A stretch of DNA of 64,000 bases from Dokdonella sp. (GTDB lineage Bacteria > Pseudomonadota > Gammaproteobacteria > Xanthomonadales > Rhodanobacteraceae). The position numbers and the translations under genes were made by a program. The notes beneath the pieces were generated by a model. That model ran no database searches and was not told the DNA's origin. It saw nothing but the letters and a program-made list of their open reading frames with translations. The DNA lies in NCBI GenBank assembly GCA_023228465.1, contig JALOBC010000001.1, positions 62,001-126,000 on the forward strand, written 5' to 3'. Below are positions 8,379 through 19,449 of this stretch, piece after piece; position 1 is the stretch's first letter; each line of letters begins with the position of its first letter.

Positions 8379-10007
8379 GTGCACTCCATCGAAGTCGTGC
8401 TGAACATGCTGCTGCTGGTACTGGCCAGTGGCTACCTGGTGCGCCTGCTGCCCTTCGCCGTGCCCTTGCCGCTGGTGCAGATTGCGCTCGGTGCCGGCGT
8501 CGCCGCGGTGACCCGGCACGCGGTGGACCTGAATCCGGAGATGTTCTTCCTGCTGTTCCTGCCGCCGTTGCTGTTCCTCGACGGCTGGCGCATCCCCAAG
8601 GAAGGTCTGTTCCGCGACGCGCGGCCGATCCTGCAACTTGCGCTCGGGCTGGTCGTGTTCACCGTCGTGGGCGCCGGACTGCTCATCTACTGGCTGATTC
8701 CGGCCATGCCCCTGGCGGTGGCCTTCGCGCTGGCGGCAATCGTCTCGCCCACCGATCCGATCGCGGTCTCGTCCATTGCTGCGCGCGTGCCGGTGCCGCG
8801 CCGGCTGATGCACATCCTGGAAGGCGAGGCCCTGCTCAACGACGCCTCGGGCCTGGTCTATTTCCGCTTCGCCGTGGTCGCGGCGATGACCGGCCAGTTC
8901 GTGCCCGGCTCGGCGGCGCTCACCTTCCTGTGGCTTGCCGCCGGCGGCCTGGCCGTCGGCGTGCTGGTCACGCTGGGCATCAGCCGCGGTCACGCGCGGC
9001 TCACGCGCCGGTTCGGCCATGATGCCGGCGTACCCATCCTTGGCAGCCTGCTGACGCCGTTCGCAGCCTATCTGGCCGCCGAGGAGCTGGGCGCGTCGGG
9101 CATCCTCGCCGCGGTAGCCGCCGGCGTCACCATGAGCCACGTCGAGTTCACCGGCCGCGCGCTGGCCGCCACCCGGGTGCAGCGTGCGGCGGTGTGGGAC
9201 GCCGTGCAATTCATGCTGAACGGCATCGTCTTCGTCCTGCTCGGCGAACAGCTGCCGGGCATCCTGCGCGGCGCCGCCGCCACGGCCGAGCAGAGCGGGC
9301 ATGCCAGCCCGTGGTGGCTGGCGGGCTACGCGCTGGCCATCAACGCGGGACTGATCGCGCTGCGCTTCGTGTGGGTGTGGGCGACCGTGCGCCTCACCTG
9401 GCGCTTCGGCCACGCACGCGGTACGCCGCTGCCCAGCTGGCGGTTGGTCGTCGTGATGACCCTGGCCGGGGTGCGCGGCGCCATCACCCTGGCCGGCGTG
9501 CTCACGCTGCCGTTCCTGCTGCCCGATGGACGCGCCTTCCCGGCGCGCGATCTGGCGATCTTCCTCGCCGCCGCGGTGATCCTGATCTCCCTGCTGGTGG
9601 CGGCCTTCGCCCTGCCGCGCCTCCTGGTCGGCCTGCAGGTACCGGCCGAGGCCGGCGCCGAGCGCGAGGAAACCCTGGCCCGGCGCGCCGCAGCAGAGGC
9701 CGCAGTGGCTGCCATCGACCGTGCCCGCCATGCCATGGATGGCGATGCCGCGGACAGCGAACTGCACGCGCGTGCGGCGGTGCGCGTGCTGGCGCTCTAC
9801 CAGCAGCGGCTGGGTGAAGATACCCAGGTTGGCACCGATGCCGCGCGCCTGCGCAAGGCCGACCAGGCCGAGCGCCAACTGCGCCTGGCCGCCCTGCGCG
9901 CCGAACGCGACGCAATCTTCGCCCTCGCGCGCCGGCAGCAGATTTCCGACGACCTCGCGCGTCGCCTCGCGCATGAGATCGACCTCATGGAAGCGCGCTA
10001 CACCTGA
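8379..10007 (+). CDS. CPA1-family Na+/H+ antiporter
   Basis: The 542-residue inner-membrane protein has about 12 hydrophobic segments in its first 415 residues and a charged, Ala/Arg-rich cytoplasmic C-terminus of about 110 residues. Family signatures are FFLLFLPPLLFLDGWRIP, the SPTDPIAV motif and LEGEALLNDASGLVYFR, which carries the transport-site Asn-Asp pair, plus GVRGAITLAGVLTLPF. These match NhaP/YjcE-type exchangers that expel Na+ (or K+) for protons. It starts with GTG; no upstream ATG gives the conserved N-terminus. It lies 101 bases after srkA and convergent with the AAA ATPase gene. Confidence 0.93.
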   Translation: MHSIEVVLNMLLLVLASGYLVRLLPFAVPLPLVQIALGAGVAAVTRHAVDLNPEMFFLLFLPPLLFLDGWRIPKEGLFRDARPILQLALGLVVFTVVGAGLLIYWLIPAMPLAVAFALAAIVSPTDPIAVSSIAARVPVPRRLMHILEGEALLNDASGLVYFRFAVVAAMTGQFVPGSAALTFLWLAAGGLAVGVLVTLGISRGHARLTRRFGHDAGVPILGSLLTPFAAYLAAEELGASGILAAVAAGVTMSHVEFTGRALAATRVQRAAVWDAVQFMLNGIVFVLLGEQLPGILRGAAATAEQSGHASPWWLAGYALAINAGLIALRFVWVWATVRLTWRFGHARGTPLPSWRLVVVMTLAGVRGAITLAGVLTLPFLLPDGRAFPARDLAIFLAAAVILISLLVAAFALPRLLVGLQVPAEAGAEREETLARRAAAEAAVAAIDRARHAMDGDAADSELHARAAVRVLALYQQRLGEDTQVGTDAARLRKADQAERQLRLAALRAERDAIFALARRQQISDDLARRLAHEIDLMEARYT

Positions 10008-10109
10008 GGCCGCGCCGCGCGCCCGGCGCATGCCCGCGCGCGCCGCGCGCGGACGCGGACGGTTACTTGCGCCACGTACCGTTGCTGCCCCCGGCAACGC
10101 CGGGACCGT

Positions 10110-11594
<1,485 letters not shown>

Positions 11595-11703
11595 GTCGAC
11601 AGCCCGGATGAGTGCAAGCCGCCGATTATGCACGAGCGACCGGCCGCGGACGGCCTGCCGCGCTTGCGGCATAATCACCGGGTCACCGGCGTCCGCCCGA
11701 TCC

Positions 11704-12510
11704 ATGCGCACCCCTGTCCAATCCGCTCCCCTGTCGCCGCCGCATGATCGCCGGCGGCCATTGCGCTATGTCCTGCGCGTACCGTTCCTGCTGCTGCATG
11801 CGCTGATCGCGCCGCCGCTGGCGCTGCTCGTGGCGAGCGGACTGGCCGGGCGCGTCAGGACCGGTCGCGACACCCTGGAAGGCGTGCTGGTGCGCTGGTG
11901 GACGGGGCGCCTGGTGCGCATCTTCGGCTTTCGCATCCGCCGCTTCGGCGAGCCACTGCCGGGTGCGGTGTTGTATGTCGCCAACCACGTCTCGTGGCTG
12001 GACATCGTGTTGATCGACAGCCAGCGTCCGGTGGCCTTCGTCGCCAAGAACGAGATCGACCGTTGGCCGCTGGTGGGCTGGCTGGCCGGCTGCGCCGGGA
12101 CCATCTTCCATCGTCGCGGCAACGCCGATTCGCTCAACCAGGTGATGGCGCGGGTCGTCGAGCGGCTGCGCGCCGGGCGGCCGGTGGGCGTGTTTCCGGA
12201 AGGTGGCAGCGGCCACGGCGAGCGCGTGGGCACCTTCCATGCGCGCATCTTCCAGACCGCGCTCGATGCGGAGGTGCCGGTGCAGCCGGTGGCGCTGCGC
12301 TACGGCGTGGAGGGCAGGCAGGACCCGCACGTGCCCTTCGCGCGCGGCGAGAAGTTCCTGCCCAATTTCCTGCGCCTGCTCGGTGGGCCACGGCGGGATG
12401 CGGAAGTGCATTTCCTCGCGGCAGTGGAGGCCACGCCCGACGCGCGCCGGCGCATGGCCGAGGAAAGCCGGGCGCGCATCGTACGTACCCTGGGTTATGG
12501 CGACGACTGA
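11704..12510 (+). CDS. 1-acyl-sn-glycerol-3-phosphate acyltransferase (PlsC-like)
   Basis: The 268-residue enzyme probably acylates lysophosphatidate or a related lysolipid at the inner membrane. It has an N-terminal hydrophobic segment (about 22-46), the acceptor motif NHVSWLD (94-100, catalytic His and Asp), FVAKNEIDRWPLVGWL, and the glycerolphosphate-binding FPEGG (164-168). All four blocks are in family order and spacing. The start at 11704 gives a short Pro/Ser/Arg leader before the membrane segment. Its end overlaps the next gene by 14 bases, so the two are probably co-translated. Confidence 0.9.
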   Translation: MRTPVQSAPLSPPHDRRRPLRYVLRVPFLLLHALIAPPLALLVASGLAGRVRTGRDTLEGVLVRWWTGRLVRIFGFRIRRFGEPLPGAVLYVANHVSWLDIVLIDSQRPVAFVAKNEIDRWPLVGWLAGCAGTIFHRRGNADSLNQVMARVVERLRAGRPVGVFPEGGSGHGERVGTFHARIFQTALDAEVPVQPVALRYGVEGRQDPHVPFARGEKFLPNFLRLLGGPRRDAEVHFLAAVEATPDARRRMAEESRARIVRTLGYGDD

Positions 12511-13543
12511 ATGCCCGCCGGTCGGCCTGGGGCCGCGCACGGCCGATTTCGTGCCGCCGCGCTGGCTGGCCAATCCGCACCTGCAGACGCTGCTGGCTTC
12601 CAGCGGGCTGCGTCGACGCTTCGCGGCGCGTCGCTACCATGCGGTCGAAGGGGCGGCGCGCGAATACATCCTCGATTGCGGCGCCGGCGTGCGCCTGCAG
12701 GGGTTCCACACCGCGCAGTGCAGCCTGCCGCAAGCACGCGGCCTGGTGGTGCTGCTGCACGGCTGGGAAGGCAGCGCCGAATCGAGCTACATGCTCGGCA
12801 CCTCGGCGCGCCTGCTGCGTGATGGATGCGACGTCTTTCGCCTCAATTTCCGTGACCACGGTGCCACCCACGCGCTCAACCGCGACCTCTTCCACTCCTG
12901 CCGCCTGGACGAGGTGGTCGGCGCCGTGCGCGCGATCGCGCAGCAGTTCGCGCCGCGTGCGCTGGCGCTGGCGGGCTTTTCGCTGGGCGGCAATTTCGCC
13001 CTGCGCGTGGCCTTGCGGGCACCCACCACCGGCATCGACCTGCGCTGCGTCGTGGCCGTGTGCCCCGTGGTCAGCCCCGAGCGCGGTCTGTACGGGCTCG
13101 AGCATGGCCTGTTCATCTACCGCCGCTACTTCCTGCACAAGTGGCGCCGTTCGCTGCGCCGCAAGCAGGCCGCCTTTCCGGACGTGGAATGGTTCAGCAC
13201 CGACGAATATGCCGGCGACCTGCGTGAGCTGACCCGTTCGCTGGTCCTGCGCCACACCGATTTCGGTTCGTTGGAGAACTATCTGGCGGGCTATTCGATC
13301 GCCGGTGATCGCCTGCGCGGGCTGGCGTTGCCGGCGGCGATCCTCACCGCGGCGGACGATCCGGTCATCCCGGTGGACGACTTTCGCGGCCTGCAGCTTC
13401 CGCCGGGCATCGAACTCGATATCGCCAGCCACGGCGGGCACTGCGGCTTCATCCGTGGGCTCGGGCGGGCGACCTATGCCGAGGACTATGTTGCCGAACG
13501 CGTGCTGCGGCATTTCGGGAGCGGCCCGGAAGCACGGATGTGA
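12497..13543 (+). CDS. YheT-family alpha/beta hydrolase
   Basis: The 348-residue cytoplasmic hydrolase shows the YheT/EMB8 pattern: FVPPRWLANPHLQTLL at the N-terminus, the oxyanion region LLHGWEGSAESSYML (about 86-100), the nucleophile elbow GFSLGGN (Ser162), the acid region TAADDPVIPVDDF (about 293-305) and the catalytic His in SHGGHCGFIRGL. The physiological substrate is unknown; relatives hydrolyse esters or acyl lipids. Overlap with the upstream plsC-like gene suggests a linked role in lipid metabolism, which is inference from position only. Confidence 0.9.
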   Translation: MATTECPPVGLGPRTADFVPPRWLANPHLQTLLASSGLRRRFAARRYHAVEGAAREYILDCGAGVRLQGFHTAQCSLPQARGLVVLLHGWEGSAESSYMLGTSARLLRDGCDVFRLNFRDHGATHALNRDLFHSCRLDEVVGAVRAIAQQFAPRALALAGFSLGGNFALRVALRAPTTGIDLRCVVAVCPVVSPERGLYGLEHGLFIYRRYFLHKWRRSLRRKQAAFPDVEWFSTDEYAGDLRELTRSLVLRHTDFGSLENYLAGYSIAGDRLRGLALPAAILTAADDPVIPVDDFRGLQLPPGIELDIASHGGHCGFIRGLGRATYAEDYVAERVLRHFGSGPEARM

Positions 13544-13626
13544 GCGCGCCGGATGCGGCATAATCTCCGGTTCGCCTGCGCGTTCGCCGTGCCGGCGCCG
13601 CCTTCACGCCGCCTGAGACCCGATCC

Positions 13627-14706
13627 ATGAGCGCACTCGACCTAGCCTTCAACCAGCACCGCCAGGGCCAGTTCGCCGAAGCCGAAGCCGGTTACCGCGC
13701 CTTGCTGGCGGACAACCCCAATGACGTGGACGTGCTGCACGTGCTCGGCCTGCTGCGCCACCAGCGGGGCGATGCCGGCGAGGCACTGACACTGATCACC
13801 CGCGCGCACGAGCTTGCCCCCGACAACGCGACCATCGAATACACGCGCGGCAACCTGCTGATGGAGCACGGCGACCGCGCCGCGGCCAGCGTGGCGTTCA
13901 CCCGCACCCTGGTGCTCGACCCGAACTTCACCGGCGCGCACATCGGCCTGGGCCAGATGGCGCTCGACCGGGGCGACTTCGAGGCCGCCGAGCAGCACTT
14001 TCGCATTGCGCTGCGTGCCGGGCCGGATGATCCGCACGCGCTGGCCGGCATGGGCGCGGTGAGGCTCCAGCATAACGATGCCGAAGGCGCCTTGCGCTAC
14101 CTCACTCGCGCGGCCGAGCAGTTGCCCGATCACGCCATGCTGCAGTTCATGCTGGGCCAGGCCTTTTCGGCGCGCGAGATGCTGGACTTCGCCGAGCAGG
14201 CACTCGGCAACGCGCTGCGCCTCAAGCCCGACCTGCACCTGGCGCGGCGCTGGCTGGCCAGTGTGTACCTGCGCCAGAACCGGCCCGAGGACGCCGCCGT
14301 GCTGTACCGTGCGCTGTTGCCGGTACCGGGTTTCGCGGTGGTGGCCCAGATCGGCTTCGCCGACGTGGCGCGCATGCAGGAACGCCCCGCCGACGCGGTG
14401 GTGCATTATCGTGAGGCCCTGGCGCAAGCGCCGGCGCTGTCGCTGGCAACGCGCGCGCTCGGCATGGTGCTGGCCAACCTCGGACGCAACGACGAGGTGA
14501 TCGAGGCCTACAGCCACTATCTCGCCCACGTGCCCGATGACGCCGACATGCGCGTCCTGCGTGCCGACGTGCTGATGCTGCTGGAGCGCTGGAGCGAGGC
14601 GGCGGCGGACTGGCAGTACCTGGTCGAGCGCAACCCGCAGGATGCCAACGCACGCGCGCGCCTGGCCGAGGCGCAGGCGAAGCTGGCGGCGAGCCCCACG
14701 CAGTAG
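13627..14706 (+). CDS. Tetratricopeptide repeat protein
   Basis: The 359-residue protein has no signal peptide or membrane segment and is built almost entirely of TPR units from residue 5 to about 345. Clear repeats start near FNQHRQGQFAEAEAGYRALLADNP, LRHQRGDAGEALTLITRAHELAPD, MALDRGDFEAAEQHFRIALRAGP and VYLRQNRPEDAAVLYRALLPVP. Such proteins act as protein-binding scaffolds, and some Xanthomonadales relatives are fused to sulfotransferase or glycosyltransferase domains, but no catalytic domain is present here. It stands alone between the YheT gene and a dehydrogenase lipoprotein gene. Confidence 0.85.
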   Translation: MSALDLAFNQHRQGQFAEAEAGYRALLADNPNDVDVLHVLGLLRHQRGDAGEALTLITRAHELAPDNATIEYTRGNLLMEHGDRAAASVAFTRTLVLDPNFTGAHIGLGQMALDRGDFEAAEQHFRIALRAGPDDPHALAGMGAVRLQHNDAEGALRYLTRAAEQLPDHAMLQFMLGQAFSAREMLDFAEQALGNALRLKPDLHLARRWLASVYLRQNRPEDAAVLYRALLPVPGFAVVAQIGFADVARMQERPADAVVHYREALAQAPALSLATRALGMVLANLGRNDEVIEAYSHYLAHVPDDADMRVLRADVLMLLERWSEAAADWQYLVERNPQDANARARLAEAQAKLAASPTQ

Positions 14707-14831
14707 CCCCGCGAGGCCTGCTGGACGCCGGCGCATCCGGCGCGCGCCGCCGCCGCGCTGACTTGACCTCGCGCGGCAAGCAGGGAAGGATGGCCGCGCA
14801 GTGCCGAAACGGCGCCTGAGGAGGCTTGGTC

Positions 14832-15950
14832 ATGTTGCGTACCGGGTTGCTGCTGGCCCTCGTGCTGATTGCGTCGATGGCCTGCACGCAGACGAAATCC
14901 AGCACCTTCATCCTGCCGGACGGGTTCCATCTCGCCACCTACGCCGCCGACGTGCCCAATGCGCGTGAGCTGGCGCTAGGCGCGCAGGGCACCGTGTTCG
15001 CCGGATCGCGCACGGCCGGCAAGGTGTATGCGATCACCGATGCCGACGGCGATGGCCGCGCGGAGCGCGTGCGCGTGATCGCCGAGGGCCTGGAGCAGCC
15101 GAGCGGCATCGCCTTCCACGCGGGTGATCTCTACATCGGCGCGATCAATCGCATTCTCGTGCTGCGCGACATCGAGAACCATCTCGATGCCGCGCCCGCG
15201 CCCGAACTCATCACCGACAAGCTGCCGGACAAGCGCCACCACGGCTGGAAGTTCCTCGGTTTCGGCCCGGATGGCCGGCTGTACGTGCCGATCGGCGCGC
15301 CATGCAACATCTGCGACCCTGGCAAGGACTTCGCGAAGATCATCAGCATGCGGCCGGACGGCAGCGACTGGCAGGACGTGGCGCTGGGCGTGCGCAACAG
15401 CGTCGGTTTCGACTGGCAGCCAGGCACGGGTGAGCTGTGGTTTACCGACAACGGCCGCGACTGGATGGGCGATGACCTGCCCGCCGACGAGCTCAACCGC
15501 GTCACCCGGCCCGGCCAGCACTTTGGCTATCCCTACTGCCACCAGGGCGACACGCTCGATCCCGAGTTCGGCAAGGGCAAGTCGTGCAAGGACTACACCC
15601 CGCCGGTGCTCAAGCTCGGCGCCCATGTCGCCGCGCTCGGCATGCGCTTCTATACCGGCAGCATGTTCCCGCCGCGTTACCGCGGCGCCGCCATCATCGC
15701 CGAGCATGGATCCTGGAACCGCTCCACGAAGTCCGGCTACAAGGTGATCGCCGTGCGCCTGGATGGCGCGCGCGTGTTGGGTCAGGACGTGCTGGTGGCG
15801 GGTTTCGAGCGCGGCGGAGAAGTCTTTGGCCGGCCGGCCGATGTGCTGGTGATGCCCGACGGCGCCGTGCTCATCGCCGATGACTACAGCGGCGCGATCC
15901 TGCGCCTGAGCTACGCTGCCGCGGGCGTGGACCAGGCAGAACAGAGGTAG
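14832..15950 (+). CDS. PQQ-dependent sugar (sorbosone-type) dehydrogenase-like lipoprotein
   Basis: The 372-residue exported protein has a signal peptide ending in a lipobox (ASMAC, Cys18). The mature part is a six-bladed beta-propeller of the soluble glucose/sorbosone dehydrogenase family: [71 protein letters not shown] and [20 protein letters not shown]. Many members bind PQQ and Ca2+, but in vivo substrates are mostly unknown. The start at 14832 has a ribosome-binding site (gaggagg, 14818-14824) seven bases upstream. It is convergent with uppP. Confidence 0.87.
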   Translation: MLRTGLLLALVLIASMACTQTKSSTFILPDGFHLATYAADVPNARELALGAQGTVFAGSRTAGKVYAITDADGDGRAERVRVIAEGLEQPSGIAFHAGDLYIGAINRILVLRDIENHLDAAPAPELITDKLPDKRHHGWKFLGFGPDGRLYVPIGAPCNICDPGKDFAKIISMRPDGSDWQDVALGVRNSVGFDWQPGTGELWFTDNGRDWMGDDLPADELNRVTRPGQHFGYPYCHQGDTLDPEFGKGKSCKDYTPPVLKLGAHVAALGMRFYTGSMFPPRYRGAAIIAEHGSWNRSTKSGYKVIAVRLDGARVLGQDVLVAGFERGGEVFGRPADVLVMPDGAVLIADDYSGAILRLSYAAAGVDQAEQR

Positions 15951-15972
15951 TCGGGTCCCGCGCGCAGTCCGT

Positions 15973-16764
15973 TCAATCGGCCGGCATGGCCAGCAGCAGG
16001 GCCGCACCGAGGGCGATGCGGTAGAGCGCGAAGGGCGTGAAGCGGTGGCTGCGGATGTAGCCGAGCAGCCACTTCACCGCAATGAAGGCGGTGATGAGGG
16101 AGACCACGAAGGCGAGGCCGAGCGCGGCCCAGTCCTCATGCGCGGCATGGCCGCCCTGCCAGCTGTCGAAAAGCTGGTAGCCACTGGCGGCGAACATGGT
16201 CGGGATGCCGACCAGGAAGGCAAATTCCGTGGCCGCCGCGCGGTTGTTCGTGCCGGCCAGCAGGGCGACGAAGATGGTGGCCGCCGAGCGCGAAGTGCCG
16301 GGAAAGATCGCCGCCACCATCTGCGCCAGACCGACCAGAATGGCCACCTTCCAGGTGATGCTCGCCGATTCGGGGCGACGCGCGGCCAGCCATTCGGCGC
16401 CCAGCATCCAGAAGCCGCCGATGACCAGCGCCCAGGCGATCGGCGTGATTCTTTCCGGCAGCTTGAAGCCCAGCTTGATGGCGACGAAACCCAGCACGCC
16501 GCTGACCAGGAAGGCGGCTGTCAGCTTGTAGGCGTAGTCGCGGTTGGCCGCCTCGCCGAGACCCGTGGCGAGCTGCCACAGGCGCTGGCGGTAGATCAGC
16601 ACCACCGCGAGGATCGCGCCGGCCTGGATGACGATGTTGAACACGTCCGAGCGGTGTCCGAGCCAGTGCTCGGCGACCAGCAGGTGGCCGGTGCTGGAGA
16701 TGGGCAGGAACTCGGTGATCCCCTCGATGATGCCAAGCAGGATGGTGCTGCTGATCTCGCTCAC
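15973..16764 (-). CDS. uppP: Undecaprenyl-diphosphate phosphatase UppP (BacA type)
   Basis: The 263-residue polytopic inner-membrane enzyme removes a phosphate from undecaprenyl pyrophosphate to recycle the lipid carrier for peptidoglycan and O-antigen synthesis. Both catalytic motifs are present: [15 protein letters not shown] near residues 14-28 and PGTSRSAAT near the middle. About eight hydrophobic helices are visible and the length fits the family (about 265-275). The start is GTG at 16764, giving [15 protein letters not shown]; the open frame upstream has no homology. It is divergent from glnA across a 249-base regulatory region. Confidence 0.95.
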   Translation of the reverse strand: MSEISSTILLGIIEGITEFLPISSTGHLLVAEHWLGHRSDVFNIVIQAGAILAVVLIYRQRLWQLATGLGEAANRDYAYKLTAAFLVSGVLGFVAIKLGFKLPERITPIAWALVIGGFWMLGAEWLAARRPESASITWKVAILVGLAQMVAAIFPGTSRSAATIFVALLAGTNNRAAATEFAFLVGIPTMFAASGYQLFDSWQGGHAAHEDWAALGLAFVVSLITAFIAVKWLLGYIRSHRFTPFALYRIALGAALLLAMPAD

Positions 16765-16862
16765 GGGTCGCTCGCCGATGGCCGGAAGGGTGACGTCGCG
16801 CCGGCGGGTCGCGCGGCACGCGGGGACCGCAATTGTACGGATGCGCTGGCAGCGCGGCTGTC

Positions 16863-16879
16863 TGCACCAGAATGGTGCA
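16863..16879. promoter_or_regulatory. NtrC binding site upstream of glnA
   Basis: TGCACCAGAATGGTGCA is a perfect 7-3-7 inverted repeat. It matches the NtrC consensus GCACC-N5-GGTGC exactly. It lies about 85 bases upstream of the sigma-54 -24 element, a typical enhancer distance. A degenerate half-site (ending GGTGCA near 16908) follows and may be a weaker second site. The genes ntrB and ntrC lie about 3 kb downstream. Confidence 0.88.
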
Positions 16880-16963
16880 CAATCACGAATGTGCGGGTCA
16901 TTGCGGTGCATCAATGGATGGGGCACCGGCGCCTCGATCCCGTCCAGCGCCGTCCCTGCCCGC

Positions 16964-16979
16964 TGGCACGACCCTTGCT
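16964..16979 (+). promoter_or_regulatory. Sigma-54 (-24/-12) promoter of glnA
   Basis: TGGCACGACCCTTGCT fits the RpoN consensus TGGCAC-N5-TTGCW at every position, with the required ten bases between the GG and GC doublets. It ends 34 bases before the glnA ATG, which leaves a short leader. Together with the upstream NtrC palindrome it indicates induction of glnA under nitrogen limitation. Confidence 0.9.
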
Positions 16980-17013
16980 GTCCCCGGCTTACCTGTCCAG
17001 TCAAGGCTTTCCC

Positions 17014-18429
17014 ATGTCCCGTTCTGCAGACGATGTGCTCAAGCTGATCGAGGAAGGCGCGGTGCGCTTCGTCGATCTGCGTTTTGCCGACATGCTCGGC
17101 ATGCAGCACCACCTGACCTATCCGGCCCACTCGGTGGACGAATCGCTGTTCGAGGATGGGCGCATGTTCGATGGCTCCTCGATCGCCGGCTGGAAGGGCA
17201 TCAATGAATCGGACATGGTGCTGATGCCCGATCCGGCCACCGCCACCATCGATCCCTTCGCCGCCGACAAGACCCTGCTGTTGCAGTGCGATGCGCTGGA
17301 GCCGAGCACGATGCAGGCCTATACGCGCGACCCGCGCTCCATCGCGCGCCGTGCCGAGGCCTACCTCAAGTCCACCGGCATCGCCGACACGGCCCTGTTC
17401 GGACCCGAACCGGAATTCTTCATCTTCGACTCGGTGCGCTTCCGCAACGAGATGGGACGCGTCTTCTACGAAATCGAATCGACCGAGGCGGCCTGGGCCT
17501 CCGAACGCGAGATCGCCGGCGGCAACTCGGGCTATCGACCGGGCGTCAAGGGCGGCTACCTGCCCGTGCCACCCGGCGATTCCTTCCAGGATCTGCGCAG
17601 CGAGATGTGCAAGGTGCTCGAGCAGGTCGGCATGACGGTCGAGGTGCACCACCACGAGGTCGCCACCGCCGGCCAGTGCGAAATCGGCACGCGCTTCAAC
17701 ACCCTGCTGCGCAAGGCCGACGAGCTGATGATGATGAAGTACGTCATCCGCAACGTGGCCCATCGCGCCGGCAAGACCGTGACCTTCATGCCCAAGCCAC
17801 TGGTAGGTGACAACGGCTCGGGCATGCACGTGCACCAGTCGCTGGCCAAGGACGGGCAGAACCTGTTCGCCGGAGATCTCTACGGCGGCCTGTCGCAGAC
17901 CGCGCTGCACTACATCGGCGGCATCTTCAGGCACGCGCGGGCAATCAATGCATTCACCAATTCAAGCACCAACAGTTACAAACGGTTGGTGCCCGGCTTC
18001 GAGGCGCCGGTGATGCTGGCCTATTCGGCGCGCAACCGCTCGGCGAGCTGTCGCATCCCGCATGTGCAGAGCGCGCGCGGCCGACGCATCGAGATGCGCT
18101 TCCCGGACCCGGTGAACAGTGGCTACCTCGCCTTTACCGCCCTGCTCATGGCAGGCCTGGACGGCATCATCAATCGCATCGACCCGGGCGCGCCGGCCGA
18201 CAAGGATCTCTATGACCTGCCGCCCGAGGAAGGTCGCAACATTCCCACCGTGTGTTCGTCGCTGGACCAGGCACTGGAGGCGCTGGATCAGGATCGCGAC
18301 TTCCTCAAGGCCGGTGGTGTATTCAGCGACGACTTCATCGATGCCTATATCGGTGTCAAGGAAAAGGAAGTGACCCGCTATCGCGCGGCGACCCACCCGC
18401 TGGAATTCCAGATGTACTACATGCTGTAG
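17014..18429 (+). CDS. glnA: Glutamine synthetase type I
   Basis: The 471-residue enzyme condenses glutamate and ammonia to glutamine with ATP, working as a dodecamer in the cytoplasm. Family motifs are all present: [16 protein letters not shown] (about 50-66), [11 protein letters not shown] (metal-binding Glu residues), [24 protein letters not shown], the [10 protein letters not shown] active-site block, and DLYDLPPEE with Tyr400, the adenylylation site of the GSI-beta subtype. The length matches E. coli GlnA. An NtrC site and sigma-54 promoter lie directly upstream. It is followed by 246 bases without a clear gene, then a convergent csbD-like gene. Confidence 0.98.
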   Translation: MSRSADDVLKLIEEGAVRFVDLRFADMLGMQHHLTYPAHSVDESLFEDGRMFDGSSIAGWKGINESDMVLMPDPATATIDPFAADKTLLLQCDALEPSTMQAYTRDPRSIARRAEAYLKSTGIADTALFGPEPEFFIFDSVRFRNEMGRVFYEIESTEAAWASEREIAGGNSGYRPGVKGGYLPVPPGDSFQDLRSEMCKVLEQVGMTVEVHHHEVATAGQCEIGTRFNTLLRKADELMMMKYVIRNVAHRAGKTVTFMPKPLVGDNGSGMHVHQSLAKDGQNLFAGDLYGGLSQTALHYIGGIFRHARAINAFTNSSTNSYKRLVPGFEAPVMLAYSARNRSASCRIPHVQSARGRRIEMRFPDPVNSGYLAFTALLMAGLDGIINRIDPGAPADKDLYDLPPEEGRNIPTVCSSLDQALEALDQDRDFLKAGGVFSDDFIDAYIGVKEKEVTRYRAATHPLEFQMYYML

Positions 18430-18616
18430 TTTTCGGGGCATTGAAAGCGGAAGTCCTGGCGAGCATTTGCCATCTTGACCAGGCGCCCTTGAAAATGCGC
18501 GTCCATTACCGCCGGGCGCGCCGTCAGCGGCACCAACATGTCGGCGTGGCCAAATTCGCCTGCCGGCCGGGCCGCTGGGGTCAACCACCGTTTGTCGGCG
18601 AGTTCCATGCCATGGC

Positions 18617-18650
18617 ACGCGGGCACGTCCTTCCATGGACGTGCCCGCGT
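18617..18650. terminator. Perfect 14-bp inverted repeat between convergent glnA and csbD genes
   Basis: ACGCGGGCACGTCC (18617-18630) is followed after a six-base loop (ttccat) by its exact complement (18637-18650). The position, between the 3' ends of glnA and the csbD-like gene, fits a bidirectional terminator. Neither side has a real T-run, however, so rho-independent function is uncertain and another role (RNA stability, protein site) is possible. Confidence 0.5.
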
Positions 18651-18675
18651 AAAATCATAAAGCGTACGAGTGATG

Positions 18676-18873
18676 CTACAGCGTACGATTGAACTCCTTG
18701 ACCTGCTTCTCCGCTACGTCCTTGGCAATTCCGTAACGTTCCTGCAGTTTGCCGGCGAGGTACTGGCTGTCGCCGGATGCAACCTTCAGATCATCGTCAG
18801 TCAGTTCACCCCATTTGGACTTCATCTGGCCGACGAGCTGGTTCCATTGGCCCTTGATGCGATCTTCGTTCAT
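18676..18873 (-). CDS. CsbD-family stress protein
   Basis: The 65-residue hydrophilic protein matches CsbD/YjbJ closely: MNEDRIKGQWNQLVGQMK at the start, WGELTDDDL, and a C-terminal YGIAKDVAEKQVKEF. Members are small, abundant, stress-induced soluble proteins, usually under general-stress control, with no defined biochemical activity. A strong ribosome-binding site (AGGAGC on the minus strand) lies six bases before the ATG. It is 34 bases downstream of a BON-domain gene on the same strand, so they probably form a two-gene stress operon. Confidence 0.9.
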   Translation of the reverse strand: MNEDRIKGQWNQLVGQMKSKWGELTDDDLKVASGDSQYLAGKLQERYGIAKDVAEKQVKEFNRTL

Positions 18874-18907
18874 GAGTAGCTCCTGTATGATTGGAATCAG
18901 TGGTTGA

Positions 18908-19258
18908 TCAGGACCTGGCCTTCAGGCCACTTGCATCGACGCGCTTTACGCCCTTCACGCTGCGGGCCGCGGCAACTGCCCGCTCGACCGCCTGCTCGGT
19001 ATCCTGAACGCCGATCAGGGTGACCACGCCATTGACGGTTTCCACGCTGATATCCATGCTCTTGACGCCATCCGTCGCCGCCAGTTCCGATTTGACCTTT
19101 GTAGTGATCCAGGTATCGGTCACAGGCTGATCTGATTCGCTTGCGGCCTGGCCTTCATCATTTGCCGGCATTGGCGCAGCAATGACAAGTGAAGCCGCGC
19201 CTGCGCACAGGATGGATGTCAATGCAAGGGTGGACAGGAAGGATGGAATCGATTTCAT
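18908..19258 (-). CDS. Periplasmic BON-domain protein (OsmY-like)
   Basis: The 116-residue protein has a signal peptide (about 1-27, ending near VIAAP) and one BON domain (about 46-113) with the typical pattern DTWITTKVKSELAATDGVKSMDISVETVNGVVTLIG, then VERAVAAARSVKGVKRVD. OsmY-type BON proteins bind membranes or lipids in the periplasm and are induced by osmotic stress. AGAGGAGACC on the minus strand is a good ribosome-binding site just before the ATG. It is the first gene of the pair with csbD and is divergent from ntrB. Confidence 0.9.
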   Translation of the reverse strand: MKSIPSFLSTLALTSILCAGAASLVIAAPMPANDEGQAASESDQPVTDTWITTKVKSELAATDGVKSMDISVETVNGVVTLIGVQDTEQAVERAVAAARSVKGVKRVDASGLKARS

Positions 19259-19449
19259 GAATGGTCTCCTCTGCGAAAATGCGCCGCAATTGCGACGCAG
19301 CGATCACTCGATCGCGCCATTACCCTATGCAGAAATTTGCCAATCCAGCATGAACAACGTTTATTTAAGGTTGGATTCCGTTCAGATGCCCGGGTCCGTG
19401 AGTGTCGCAATCGGCAGGCGTCCCGCGCCCACCCGGCTCATCTACAATG

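Noticed and set aside
10063..10109. Possible extra coding tail after the AAA ATPase (GVAGGSNGTWRK frame)
   Set aside because: It is in another frame beyond the natural stop, short and without a start; a small GC-rich hairpin in this gap is a simpler reading.
16045..17013. Upstream extension of the glnA open frame
   Set aside because: It is antisense to uppP and crosses the sigma-54 promoter; GlnA homology starts at 17014.
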